Program-made: the position numbers and the translations under genes
The notes under the pieces: model-generated
What the model saw: only the letters and a program-made list of their open reading frames with translations
Told to the model about the DNA's origin: nothing
The model's database searches: none
Shown: positions 30,213-40,407 of the stretch, one piece after another
Layout of the letters: the number at the start of each line of letters is the position of its first letter
How positions within the stretch are numbered: position 1 is the first letter of the stretch
Source: Nonomuraea turkmeniaca
GTDB lineage: Bacteria; Actinomycetota; Actinomycetes; Streptosporangiales; Streptosporangiaceae
Direction of reading: 5' to 3'
NCBI RefSeq assembly: GCF_005889735.1
Contig: NZ_VCKY01000004.1
Coordinates: forward strand, 1 to 64,000
DNA length: 64,000 nucleotides

Positions 30213-30296
30213 CCGCCGTCCTTTCCTGGCCGCCGTCCCTTCCTGGCCACCGTCCCTTCCTGGCCACCGTCCCTTCCTGGCCGTCGCCCGTTCCTA
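30196..30296. repeat. Six 17-18 bp tandem repeats between convergent stops
   Basis: Degenerate units of CCACCGTCCCTTCCTGG, the two middle units identical, the outer ones ending CGTTCCTAG. The array joins the PaaX-type stop codon (30210-30212) to the boxB stop (30294-30296) and includes both. No dyad symmetry is obvious. Confidence 0.8.
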
Positions 30297-31768
30297 GAGG
30301 AGCCCCTCGTCGGCCAGGTGCACGTAGTCGAACTCGACGGGCTGGTCGTTGATGCCGGTCTTCGGCGGGGCGATCCAGCCGGCGAACTTGCCGTACTCGT
30401 ACTCGGGGACCATGAGGTCGGCCACGCTCTGGCGATCCTCGGCCGTGGGCAGCCACTCGTCGGCGCGGACCTGCCAGGTGGCCTCGTCGACGACCTCGCC
30501 CTGCGGGGTGACGTGGTGTCCGGCGTACACGCCGACCTTGCGGTTGAAGCCCTCGTGCGGCAGGTACAGCCGTTCGCTGAGCCCGGCGTCCTCCAGTGCC
30601 TGGTTCCAGCGGCGTACGCCGTTGGCGCAGTCGGCGGCGTACTCGTCACGCAGGTCGAGGTTGAGCGCGCTGAGCATCGGCACGGTCTTGGTCCTGATCT
30701 GCCCGTCCTCGACGTACCGCAGCTCGCGGGTGGCGTCGAGCAGGACGTGGTCGTCCTTGCGCCGGGTCTCCATCCACCTGCCCTTCAGGCCGGAGCTGTA
30801 GTAGTTGCCGGCGTTGGTCGACTGCTCGGAGCCGAACAGGTCCATCGACACCGAGAACTGGAAGTTCAGGTACTTCTGGATGATGTTCAGGGGGATGCCG
30901 CCGTGCGGGAGGATGTCGGCCGTGCCGTGCTCCTTCATGAGCTCGGCGGTGCGCTCCAGGGTCCGCTGCACGCCGGTGGTGCCCACGAACATGTGGTGGG
31001 CCTCCTCCTTGAGCATGAACTCACAGGTACGCGCCAGCGGGTCGAACGCCGACTCCTTCAGGGTGCCGAGCTGGTACTTGCCGTCCCGGTCGGTGAAGTA
31101 GGTGAACATGAAGAACTGCAGCCAGTCGGTGGTCTGCTCATTGAACGCGCCGAGGATGCGCGGCGCGTCGAGGTCGCCCGAGTTGCGCTTGAGCAGCTGC
31201 TCGGCCTCCTCGCGGCCCTCCCTGCCGAAGTAGGCGTGCAGGAGGTAGACCATCGCCCACAGGTGGCGGCCCTCCTCCACGTTGACCTGGAAGAGGTTGC
31301 GCAGGTCGTAGATGCTGGGCGCGGTGTTGCCGAGGACACGCTGCTGCTCGACCGAGGCGGGCTCGGTGTCGCCCTGCACGACGATCAGGCGCATCAGGTC
31401 GGCGCGGTGTTCGCCCGGCACCTCCTGCCAGGCGGGCTCGCCCTTGTGCTTGCCGAAGTTGACCTTGCGGTCGGGGTCGCGTTCGGCCAGGAAGATGCCC
31501 CAGCGGTACTCGTCCATGGGGACGTGCTCGAAGTGCGCCCACCCGTCGCGGCCCACCGCCACGGCGGTGCGCAGGTAGACGTCCTTGGTCGGCAGGGCCG
31601 GGCCGAGCGTCTTCCACCAGTCGAGGAACTTCGGCTGCCAGCCTTCGAGCGCACGCTGCAGGCGGCGGTCGCCGGCCAGGTTGACGTTGTTGGGGATGCG
31701 CTCGCTGTAGTCGACGCGGCTGAGCGGTCCGCTGGGCGTGGGGGCGGCGCCGGTGCGGGAGTCGGTGG

Positions 31769-31772
<4 letters not shown>
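30294..31772 (-). CDS. boxB: Benzoyl-CoA 2,3-epoxidase oxygenase subunit (BoxB)
   Basis: 492 residues, normal for BoxB. It is a class I di-iron protein: NVEEGRHLWAMVYLLHAYFG and LKEEAHHMFVGTTGV supply the Glu and His ligands. It turns benzoyl-CoA into the 2,3-epoxide with O2 and two electrons. The ATG overlaps the aldehyde dehydrogenase stop (4 bp), giving the operon hydroxyacyl-CoA dehydrogenase - aldehyde dehydrogenase - boxB. The usual reductase BoxA is not encoded here. Confidence 0.95.
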
Positions 31773-33330
<1,558 letters not shown>

Positions 33331-33334
<4 letters not shown>

Positions 33335-34188
33335 GCGTCACTCCAGTCGTAGAAGCCCTTGCCGGTCTTGCGCCCGAGATGGCCCTGCTCGACAAGCCGG
33401 ACTAGCAGGTCCGGCGGGGCGAAGCGGGGGCCGAGCTCGCGTTCGAGGTAGCGGGCGATGCCCAGCCGCACGTCCAGGCCGACGAGGTCGGTAAGGCGCA
33501 GCGGGCCCGTCGGGTGGCCGTAGCCGAGCGTCATCGCGGCGTCGATGTCCTCGGCCGTGGCGACGCCGGACTCGACCATGCGTATCGCTTCGAGGCCGAG
33601 GATGACGCCGAGCCTGCTGCTGGCGAAGCCGGGCGCGTTCCTGACGACCACGGCGGTCTTGCCGATCGCCTCGACCCACGCCACGGCCCGGTCCCGCAGG
33701 TCCGGTTCGGTGGCGGCCGCGATGACCACCTCGACGAGCCTGCTCGCCGGGACGGGATTGAAGAAGTGCAGCCCGAGGAGACGGCCGGGCCGGGCGAGCG
33801 CCTCGGCGAGGGTGTCGAGCGAGATGCTGCTGGTGTTGGAGGCGAGGACCGCGTCCGGCTCGACCGCGTCCTCGACGGCGCGGAGCGTGACGAGCTTGAG
33901 GTCGAGGTCCTCGGGCACCGCCTCGATCACCAGCCCGCATCCGGCCAGGCCGGCGGCGGCGGTGACGGTGCGCAGGCGGGTCATCGGCGCGTCGGCGTCC
34001 TCGATCAGGCCGCGCGCGGCGCTGCCCTGGACGGCGCGGGCCACCCGGTCGCGGGCGGCGGCCGCCGCCTCTCCGTCACGCTCCACCAGCGTGACCTCAC
34101 ATCCGGCGAGAAGCAGGGCGTGCGCGATGCCGGCGCCCATGCGCCCACCGCCCACCACGCCGCACCGGTCCGGCAACGTCTCGGTCAT
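33331..34188 (-). CDS. 3-hydroxyacyl-CoA dehydrogenase (3-hydroxyadipyl-CoA type)
   Basis: 285 residues from ATG 34188 with GGAGG upstream. Rossmann motif GVVGGGRMGAGIAHALLLAG, SNTSSISL, catalytic His in LHFFNPVPASRL, then KTAVVVRNAPGF and the C-terminal GRKTGKGFYDW. It oxidises 3-hydroxyadipyl-CoA to 3-oxoadipyl-CoA in this context (PaaH-like role). First gene of the second box operon. The thiolase needed for the final step is not in the window. Confidence 0.92.
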
Positions 34189-34247
34189 CGCAATCCTCCG
34201 CTCACATCCCAAACTTGCCACACCTTCATCGCGATGCGAAAGACATA

Positions 34248-34395
34248 TGTAGCAAATCGACCTGCCGCCAATGTGCGTCGCACCTGCGTGACCTGCGCCG
34301 ATCTGCCAAGGTAGACCTCACCGCAGGACGGGCCTGCTCCCCGCATGTGCCCGCGCATGACACCTGACGCGTCAACGAGGTATCGATTTGTTACA
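34248..34395. promoter_or_regulatory. Divergent promoter region of box operon 2 and the ABC importer, with repeated motif
   Basis: The 294-bp gap at 34189-34482 holds TATGTAGCAAAT (34246-34257) and, inverted, ATTTGTTACA (34386-34395). The first shares TGTAGCA with the boxC promoter. Inference: common regulation of importer and catabolic genes. No consensus -35/-10 pair is evident. Confidence 0.35.
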
Positions 34396-34482
34396 GACTC
34401 TTGACGACACAACACACGTCTGTGGATTCTGTGCGGACCGTGTCAGCGCAATGACGCCGACGTCATCCCCCGGGAGTCGCAC

Positions 34483-35676
34483 ATGGGTGTTCTTTCCACT
34501 GTCCTCCACACGCTACGACCCGGCGCCGCCGTCGTCCTGCTCGCGCTGTCGGGTTGTGCGGGTTCGAGCCTGACCCAATCCGGCGGCGAGCAGACCGCCG
34601 GCCCCGTGAAGATCGGTTTGCTGGTGCCGTTGTCGGGTGTCTACGCGCCCCTCGGCGAGGACATGCGCAATGGTTTCCAGTTCTATCTCGACCAGCACAG
34701 CGGCAAGCTCGGCGGACGCACGGTCGAGGTCGTGGCCGCAGACGAGGGCGAAGGACCGCAGACCGGCGTGCCCGCCGCGCAGAAGCTGGTCACCCAGGAC
34801 CAGGCCACCGCGGTCGTCGGAGTGGTCAACTCCGCCACCGCGCTGGGCATGCGCGACTTCTTCCACGAGTCCAAGAAACTGCTGCTGATCGCCAACGCCG
34901 GCGCCGACGCCATCACCGGCGCGAGCAAGTCCGACTACGTCTGGCGCACCAGCTTCTCCAACGGCAAGGTCGCCGCCGCGCTCGGCCCCGCGGTGGCCAA
35001 GGAGGCCGACGGGCCCGTCTACCTCATCGCCGCCGACTACGCCGCCGGCAAGGAGATGGTCGCCGGGTTCCGCAAGACGTTCGAGGCGGCCGGCGGCAAG
35101 GTCGCCGGCGAGAAGTACACCCCGTTCGGCAAGACCCAGGACTTCCAGCCGTTCCTGTCGGCGATCCGCGGCTCCGGCGCCAAGGCCGTCTACAGCTTCT
35201 ACGCCGGCGCCGAGGCGGTCAGCTTCGTCAAGCAGTACCGGCAGTTCGGGCTGGCCGACAACACCCCGCTGTACGGCACCGGCTTCCTCACCGAAGGCGG
35301 CGTCCTTGATGCCCAGGGCGAGGCTGCGGTCGGGGTGAAGACCTCCCTGCACTACTCCACCGAGCTGGACAGCCCGCGCAACAAGGAGTTCGTGGCCGCC
35401 TACCGCAAGGCCTACGACGAAGCGCCCACGGTGTACGCGGTGCAGGCCTACGACGCGGCCGCCGTACTCGACAAGGCCCTGGCCAACGCCCCCGGCGGCA
35501 CCGGCGACGAACTGGTCAAGGCATTGGGCGCGGTAGGCCCCGTCGACAGCCCCCGCGGCCAGTGGAGCTTCGACGCCAACCACGACCCCCAGCAGGCCTA
35601 CTACCTGCGCGAGGTTCGATCCAGCGGCGGCGCCGTCGTCAACGCGGTCGCGAGCCAGCTCAGCGCGGCCCAATGA
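34483..35676 (+). CDS. livK: ABC transporter substrate-binding lipoprotein (Liv type)
   Basis: 397 residues. Signal peptide ending in lipobox LALSGC (Cys ~25), so membrane-anchored outside the cell. The mature part is a type I periplasmic-binding fold of the branched-chain amino acid family: VKIGLLVPLSGVYAPLGEDM and VVGVVNSATALGM. GGGAG precedes the start. It is divergent from the box operon; Liv-type importers for aromatic acids accompany several benzoate clusters, so the ligand may be benzoate rather than an amino acid. Confidence 0.9.
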   Translation: MGVLSTVLHTLRPGAAVVLLALSGCAGSSLTQSGGEQTAGPVKIGLLVPLSGVYAPLGEDMRNGFQFYLDQHSGKLGGRTVEVVAADEGEGPQTGVPAAQKLVTQDQATAVVGVVNSATALGMRDFFHESKKLLLIANAGADAITGASKSDYVWRTSFSNGKVAAALGPAVAKEADGPVYLIAADYAAGKEMVAGFRKTFEAAGGKVAGEKYTPFGKTQDFQPFLSAIRGSGAKAVYSFYAGAEAVSFVKQYRQFGLADNTPLYGTGFLTEGGVLDAQGEAAVGVKTSLHYSTELDSPRNKEFVAAYRKAYDEAPTVYAVQAYDAAAVLDKALANAPGGTGDELVKALGAVGPVDSPRGQWSFDANHDPQQAYYLREVRSSGGAVVNAVASQLSAAQ

Positions 35677-36545
35677 CCGGTCACCTGGTGAGCGTGCTCA
35701 ACGGGCTGGCGATGGGCTCGCTGCTGTTCGCCATCGCGCTGGGGTTGTCCCTGGTGTTCGGCATGATGGACGTGCTCAACCTCGCGCACGGCGCGGTCTA
35801 CCTGGCCGGCGCCTACGTCGCGGTGGCGCTGGTGGCCGACGGCGCGAGCCTGGCGGCCTTCGTTCTGGCGGTGCTGCTCGCCGCCGTGCTGGGAGCCGTG
35901 CTGGGCGGCGTGCTCGCGGGCATGACCCGCACCACGCCGCACCATCTCGACCAGGCCCTGCTCACCCTCGGCGTCTCCCTCGTGGTCGCCGAGACGTTGT
36001 CGGTGTTCTTCGGCAACGACGTGCACTCCATCGCCGCGCCCGCCCCGGTCGCCGGGAGCGTCGTCGTGTTCGGCGAGACCTACCCGGTCTACCGGCTGCT
36101 GCTGATCGGGTTCGGGGTGGTGCTGGCGGTGGCGGTCTACGTCCTGGTCGAGCGGAGCGTCCTCGGCTCGGTGATCCGCGCGACCGTGGCCGACCGCGGC
36201 ATGGTGTCGGCGCTGGGCATCAACACCGGACGGGTGCTGGTGGGGGTGTTCGCGGCGGGCGCCGCGCTGGCGGCGGTCGGCGGGGTGCTGGCCGGGCCGG
36301 TCCTGGGCGCCCAGCCGGGGCTGGACGAGAAGGTGTTGCTGCTCGCGCTGGTCGTCGTCGTCATCGGCGGTCTGGGCTCGGTCCGGGGCGCGTTGCTCGG
36401 CGCCGTGCTGATCGGGCAGGTGCAGGCGCTCGGCGCCTCGCTGCTGCCGGAGTACGCGTCCTTCCTGATCTTCGCCGCGATGGGTCTGGTGCTCCTGCTG
36501 CGCCCGGCCGGTCTGCTGCCCGCTCGCGGGGCGGTGCGCGCGTGA
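35673..36545 (+). CDS. livH: Branched-chain-type ABC permease (LivH)
   Basis: 290 residues, about eight helices. NGLAMGSLLFAIALGLSLVF and GMMDVLNLAHGAVYLAGAYV open the protein; VVVIGGLGSVRGALLGAVLIG is the family EAA-like loop. The ATG overlaps the preceding stop by 4 bp. Confidence 0.92.
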   Translation: MTGHLVSVLNGLAMGSLLFAIALGLSLVFGMMDVLNLAHGAVYLAGAYVAVALVADGASLAAFVLAVLLAAVLGAVLGGVLAGMTRTTPHHLDQALLTLGVSLVVAETLSVFFGNDVHSIAAPAPVAGSVVVFGETYPVYRLLLIGFGVVLAVAVYVLVERSVLGSVIRATVADRGMVSALGINTGRVLVGVFAAGAALAAVGGVLAGPVLGAQPGLDEKVLLLALVVVVIGGLGSVRGALLGAVLIGQVQALGASLLPEYASFLIFAAMGLVLLLRPAGLLPARGAVRA

Positions 36546-37561
36546 AGGTCACGACCATGGAACGGGCGGAAGCCGGGGCCACCGAGGTGACCCGCTCCTC
36601 GCCGCGCAGGCTGGTGCTCGCGGGGGCCGTCCTCGCGGTGCTGGTGGCGGTGCCGGTGGTGCTCGGGGCGTACCCGGTGACGACGATGACGCGGATGCTG
36701 GCCTTCGCGGTGCTGGTGCTCAGTGTCGACCTGCTGACCGGGGTCGCCGGCCTGCCCACGCTCGGGCAGGCGGCCTACTTCGGCGCCGGCGCCTACACGG
36801 CCGTGCTCGTCGGCCTCCACCTCACCTCGGACGCGATGGCGCAGGTGGCCGCCGGGCTCGTGGCCGGGCTGGTCGCCGCCGCGGCCACCGGGTGGGTCGC
36901 CGTGCGTGCCCGGGGCATCGTCTTCCTCATGCTGACGCTCGCGATCGGCGAGTCGGTGCATCAGGTCGCCGACACCTGGTCGGCCGTGGGCGGCAGCAAC
37001 GGCCTGGCGGGCATGCCGCCGATCAGCCTGTTCGGCAGCCCCCTGCTCGCCAGCGGGTTCGTCTACTGGTGGGTGCTGGCGGTGGCGATCGCCGTCTTCG
37101 CCGGAGTGGCGCTGGTCGTCCGGTCCCCGTACGGCAGGACGCTGCGTGGCGTCCGCGACAACGAGGCCCGGATGCGGGCGCTCGGGTATCGCCCGGCGCT
37201 CGCCAGGTATGGCGTGTTCTGTCTGGCGGGTGCGGTCGCGGGCGCGGGCGGCGCGTTGTGGGTGGCGCAGGCGCGGTTCGTCTCACCCGGGGACCTGGGC
37301 TTCGAGGTGGCGGCGCTCGCCCTGCTCAGCGTCGTCATCGGCGGGGCGGGCAGCCTGTGGGGGCCGTGCCTGGGCGCCGCCCTGGTGCTGCTGGTGCGGG
37401 ACAACCTGTCGGCCTCCATCGGCGGCCACGGGCCGCTGGTGCTGGGCCTGGTGTTCGTCGCCGTCGTCTTCCTCATGCCGCGCGGGCTGGCCGGCGCCGG
37501 ACGCGGAAAGGGCCCCAGAAGGGGACGCGGCAAGGGACGCGGAAAGGAGCGCCCGTCGTGA
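36542..37561 (+). CDS. livM: Branched-chain-type ABC permease (LivM)
   Basis: 339 residues, start GTG overlapping the LivH stop by 4 bp. DLLTGVAGLPTLGQAAYFGAG and SVVIGGAGSLWGPCLGAALV are LivM signatures. The C-terminus is a basic, Gly-rich tail (GRGKGPRRGRGKGRGK), longer than usual and probably cytoplasmic. Confidence 0.92.
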   Translation: MKVTTMERAEAGATEVTRSSPRRLVLAGAVLAVLVAVPVVLGAYPVTTMTRMLAFAVLVLSVDLLTGVAGLPTLGQAAYFGAGAYTAVLVGLHLTSDAMAQVAAGLVAGLVAAAATGWVAVRARGIVFLMLTLAIGESVHQVADTWSAVGGSNGLAGMPPISLFGSPLLASGFVYWWVLAVAIAVFAGVALVVRSPYGRTLRGVRDNEARMRALGYRPALARYGVFCLAGAVAGAGGALWVAQARFVSPGDLGFEVAALALLSVVIGGAGSLWGPCLGAALVLLVRDNLSASIGGHGPLVLGLVFVAVVFLMPRGLAGAGRGKGPRRGRGKGRGKERPS

Positions 37562-38331
37562 CGCCTCTCCTGGAGCTGCGCGGGCTCACCCGCGCCTACG
37601 GCTCGCTGACCGCCGTCGACCACGTGGACCTGGCGGTGCTGCCGGGCGAGCGGCACGCCCTCATCGGGCCGAACGGCGCGGGCAAGTCGACGTTGTTCGC
37701 GACCGTGGCAGGCACGCTGCCGGCCACGGGCGGGAACGTGGTGTTCGACGGCCACGACGTCACGGCCCTGGCCGAGTCCGAGCGGGCCCGGCGCGGGCTG
37801 CTGCGGACCTACCAGCATTCCAGTCTCTTCCTGGACTGCTCGGTGCTGGACAACGTCGCGCTCGCCGTCCAGCGTGTCCACCGGGTGGCGCACCGGTTCG
37901 ACCGGGCCGCGCGGCGCTTCCGGCGGACCGAGGCCGAAGCCTGCCGCCACCTGGAGTCGGTCGGGCTGGCCGGGCGGGCCGGCGACCGGGCCTCCGCCCT
38001 GTCCCACGGCGAACGCCGGCAGCTCGAAGTGGCGATGGTGCTCGCCGCGCAGCCGTCGCTCGTCATGTTCGACGAGCCCACCGCCGGCATGTCCGCCGCC
38101 GAGACCGAACGCTTCGCCGAGCTGGTGGAACGGCTGCCGGACGACCTGACCCTGCTCATCGTCGAGCACGACCTCGACGTGGTGTTCCGGCTGGCCGATC
38201 GGGTCACCGTCCTGCATCTGGGGCGGGTCCTGGCCACCGGGACGCCGCAGGAGATCCAGGCCGACGACGAGGTGCGGCGCGCCTATCTCGGCTCGGCCAG
38301 AGCCGAAGAGCTTTTCACGGGAGGTCTCTGA
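37558..38331 (+). CDS. livG: ABC ATP-binding protein (LivG)
   Basis: 257 residues from GTG 37558, overlapping the LivM stop. Walker A GPNGAGKSTLF, signature LSHGERRQLEVAM, Walker B LVMFDEPTAGMS, H-loop VEHDLDVVF. The signature SHGER in place of SGGQ is a normal variant for LivG. Energises the importer with LivF. Confidence 0.93.
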   Translation: MTPLLELRGLTRAYGSLTAVDHVDLAVLPGERHALIGPNGAGKSTLFATVAGTLPATGGNVVFDGHDVTALAESERARRGLLRTYQHSSLFLDCSVLDNVALAVQRVHRVAHRFDRAARRFRRTEAEACRHLESVGLAGRAGDRASALSHGERRQLEVAMVLAAQPSLVMFDEPTAGMSAAETERFAELVERLPDDLTLLIVEHDLDVVFRLADRVTVLHLGRVLATGTPQEIQADDEVRRAYLGSARAEELFTGGL

Positions 38332-39035
38332 TGGCGGACGTGCTGAGCGTGCGCGACCTGCGTGCCGGCTACGCGGGCAGCACGGTGCTCGACGGAGTCG
38401 ACCTCACCGTGCCCGCCGGCGGTGTCGTGGCGCTGCTGGGCCGCAACGGCGCGGGCAAGAGCACCTTTGTGCACACTGTGATGGGCATGCTCAAGCCGTA
38501 CTCGGGCAGCATCCGCCTCGGCGACCGCGAGCTCGCGGGGGCGGCCGCGCACACGGTCGCCCGCGCCGGCGTGGCGATCGTCCCCCAGGGCCGCCGCGTG
38601 TTCGCGCCGCTCACCGTGGCGGAGAACCTGCGGATCGCCTCCACGCGCGGGCGGGACGGCTGGACGCCTGAGCGGGTCTACGAGCTGATGCCGCGGCTCG
38701 CCGAGCGCCGCGACAACCGCGGCGACCAGTTGTCCGGTGGGGAGCAGCAGATGCTGGCGATCGGCCGCGCGCTGCTGCGCGGCCCGCGCCTGCTGCTGCT
38801 CGACGAGCCGTCCGACGGCCTCGCGCCCGCGGTCGTCGACCAGGTCGCCGAGCTGCTGGAGGGACTGCGGGGCGAGGGCATCGCGGCCGTGCTCGTCGAG
38901 CAGGACCTGCACCTGGCCTTCCGCCTGGCGGACGAGGTGGCGGTCATGCAGAAGGGACGCATCGTGCACCGGAGTTCGACCGCGGACTTCCGGGCGGACC
39001 GCGCCCGCGCCCATGCACTTCTCGGCGTCGGCTGA
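38331..39035 (+). CDS. livF: ABC ATP-binding protein (LivF)
   Basis: 234 residues; ATG shares one base with the LivG stop (TGATG). Walker A GRNGAGKSTFV, signature LSGGEQQMLAI, Walker B LLLLDEPSDGLAP, H-loop VEQDLHLAF. Last gene of the importer operon; its 3' end begins a short direct repeat. Confidence 0.93.
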   Translation: MADVLSVRDLRAGYAGSTVLDGVDLTVPAGGVVALLGRNGAGKSTFVHTVMGMLKPYSGSIRLGDRELAGAAAHTVARAGVAIVPQGRRVFAPLTVAENLRIASTRGRDGWTPERVYELMPRLAERRDNRGDQLSGGEQQMLAIGRALLRGPRLLLLDEPSDGLAPAVVDQVAELLEGLRGEGIAAVLVEQDLHLAFRLADEVAVMQKGRIVHRSSTADFRADRARAHALLGVG

Positions 39036-39090
39036 CCGACGTCCCCGCGCTTCTCGGCGTCGGCCGGCCCACACGCTTCTCGGCGTCGGC
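39015..39090. repeat. Three direct copies of an 18-bp repeat after livF
   Basis: GC(A/G)CTTCTCGGCGTCGGC at 39015-39032 (inside the livF 3' end), 39047-39064 and, one base different, 39073-39090. The second and third copies appear to be duplications of the gene's last codons. Confidence 0.8.
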
Positions 39091-39154
39091 CGACGGCGCC
39101 CAGCCGGTCCTGGAGCACCTCGCCGAGCAGCTCGGCGACACAGACCCTCTACCT

Positions 39155-39173
39155 CTGACACCCCGTGTGTCAG
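39155..39173. terminator. Probable bidirectional terminator hairpin
   Basis: CTGACAC with GTGTCAG, 7-bp stem and 5-nt loop, between the convergent livF and the 402-aa gene; it overlaps the latter's stop. A second small hairpin (CGCCGAG-CAG-CTCGGCG, 39121-39137) precedes it. Confidence 0.5.
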
Positions 39174-40378
39174 CCGTATTCGGCCTTTCTCGCCACCTCC
39201 AGGGTCAGGGCCAACTCGGGTTCCGGTACGAAATGGCCGAAGGTGTCGTTGGCGAAGAAGGAGACGCCGGCCACCGCGGCGGCGTGCGCGGCCAGCACCT
39301 CCCGCTGGTAGAGGTACGTGCGCCGGTCGTCGAGGTAGGTGCGGTACCAGTACCACGGGTCGACGAAGTCCAGGCCGAGCAGCGGCCGCGGTCCGCCGAG
39401 CGCGGCCTTGCTCAGCAGGTTGGGCACGATCTCGGTACGCTCCACCAGCACGGCGAACGTGCTGACCAGGATCGCGTCGAGCGACCGGTAGGCGGCGTCC
39501 GTCATGCCCCAGGCCGACCGCTCCACTTCGGCCCGCCAGTACGTGTCCATCCAGTAGACCAGGCCGTCCCCCATGGCCTCGCGCAGGCGCAGGAAGAACC
39601 GTTCGATCCCGGCGGACCGCTGCGGCGTGAGCGGCGGCGCGTTGTCCGGATGCCAGAAGCCGACCAGGCCGAACTGGTTGCCGAGCATGACGCCGTCCAA
39701 CCCGAAGTCGGCGACGAACGCGGCCGTCTGGGCGGCGACGAAGTCCCCGGCCGGCAATCGGCCCGGGATGCCGCCGGGGAAGGCGGCGTACGGCCGCGGG
39801 TCGGCGGAGAGCACGGCCGTCACGTCGATCACGCCCGGGACCAGGTGCCCGCCGGCGTCGGCGGTGCCGGCGGCCACCTCCGGGTGCCGTGCCGTCTTCC
39901 ACTCGCTGCGGCAGAACTCCGGTCCCGGCTCCAGGTACTCCAGCAGATTCACCTGGAGCCCCCGCCGCGCGGCCTCCGCGCGTACGGCCGCGTAGATCCC
40001 GGCCAGCGTGCGGTAGTCCATCGGCTGCTCGGAGAGGATGACCATCGGCCCGGCGGAGTACGGGTTGGCCGAGCGCTCCCCGCCGTCGCGCACCCGGGCC
40101 AGCCAGTCCCGGTTGTGTGCCCTGGCACTGGCGGAAGGCCCGCCCGGGGCGAGCGCGAAGCAGTTGTAGCGGGCCCAGTCGAAGCGGTCGTCCCACGACT
40201 GGAGGCCCGCGTAGTTCAGCACGTGGTCGCCGTTGCCCGCGCAGAAGACCACCGTGACCGGCCGGTCGGCCAGCCAGTCGGCGTGGTGGTCGAAGAACGC
40301 CGATACGCCGGGCGCGGGGTCACGCAGGTCGTCGAAGATCTTGGGCGTGATCCACAGGCATGCCTCCATCGCGGTCAT
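39170..40378 (-). CDS. Unrecognised 402-aa protein of the sugar ABC operon, possible TIM-barrel enzyme
   Basis: No signal peptide, so cytoplasmic. Starts at ATG 40378 (ATG 40369 is an alternative). Features suggesting a (beta/alpha)8 glycosidase-like fold are spaced strands ending in acidic or aromatic residues: VVFCAGNGDHVLNY, VNLLEYLEPGPEF, FGLDGVMLGNQFG, GLVYWMDTYWRAEVE, LLGLDFVDPWYWY and VSFFANDTFGHFVPE. I do not know a named family. It follows the sugar-binding lipoprotein by 29 bp, so it probably processes the imported sugar. Confidence 0.8.
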   Translation of the reverse strand: MTAMEACLWITPKIFDDLRDPAPGVSAFFDHHADWLADRPVTVVFCAGNGDHVLNYAGLQSWDDRFDWARYNCFALAPGGPSASARAHNRDWLARVRDGGERSANPYSAGPMVILSEQPMDYRTLAGIYAAVRAEAARRGLQVNLLEYLEPGPEFCRSEWKTARHPEVAAGTADAGGHLVPGVIDVTAVLSADPRPYAAFPGGIPGRLPAGDFVAAQTAAFVADFGLDGVMLGNQFGLVGFWHPDNAPPLTPQRSAGIERFFLRLREAMGDGLVYWMDTYWRAEVERSAWGMTDAAYRSLDAILVSTFAVLVERTEIVPNLLSKAALGGPRPLLGLDFVDPWYWYRTYLDDRRTYLYQREVLAAHAAAVAGVSFFANDTFGHFVPEPELALTLEVARKAEYG

Positions 40379-40407
40379 GGCCGAGCCCCCCGAAACGCGC
40401 GCGCCGG

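Noticed and set aside
30196..30296. Short repeat array considered as CRISPR
   Set aside because: Units are head-to-tail without spacers and too short; no cas genes.
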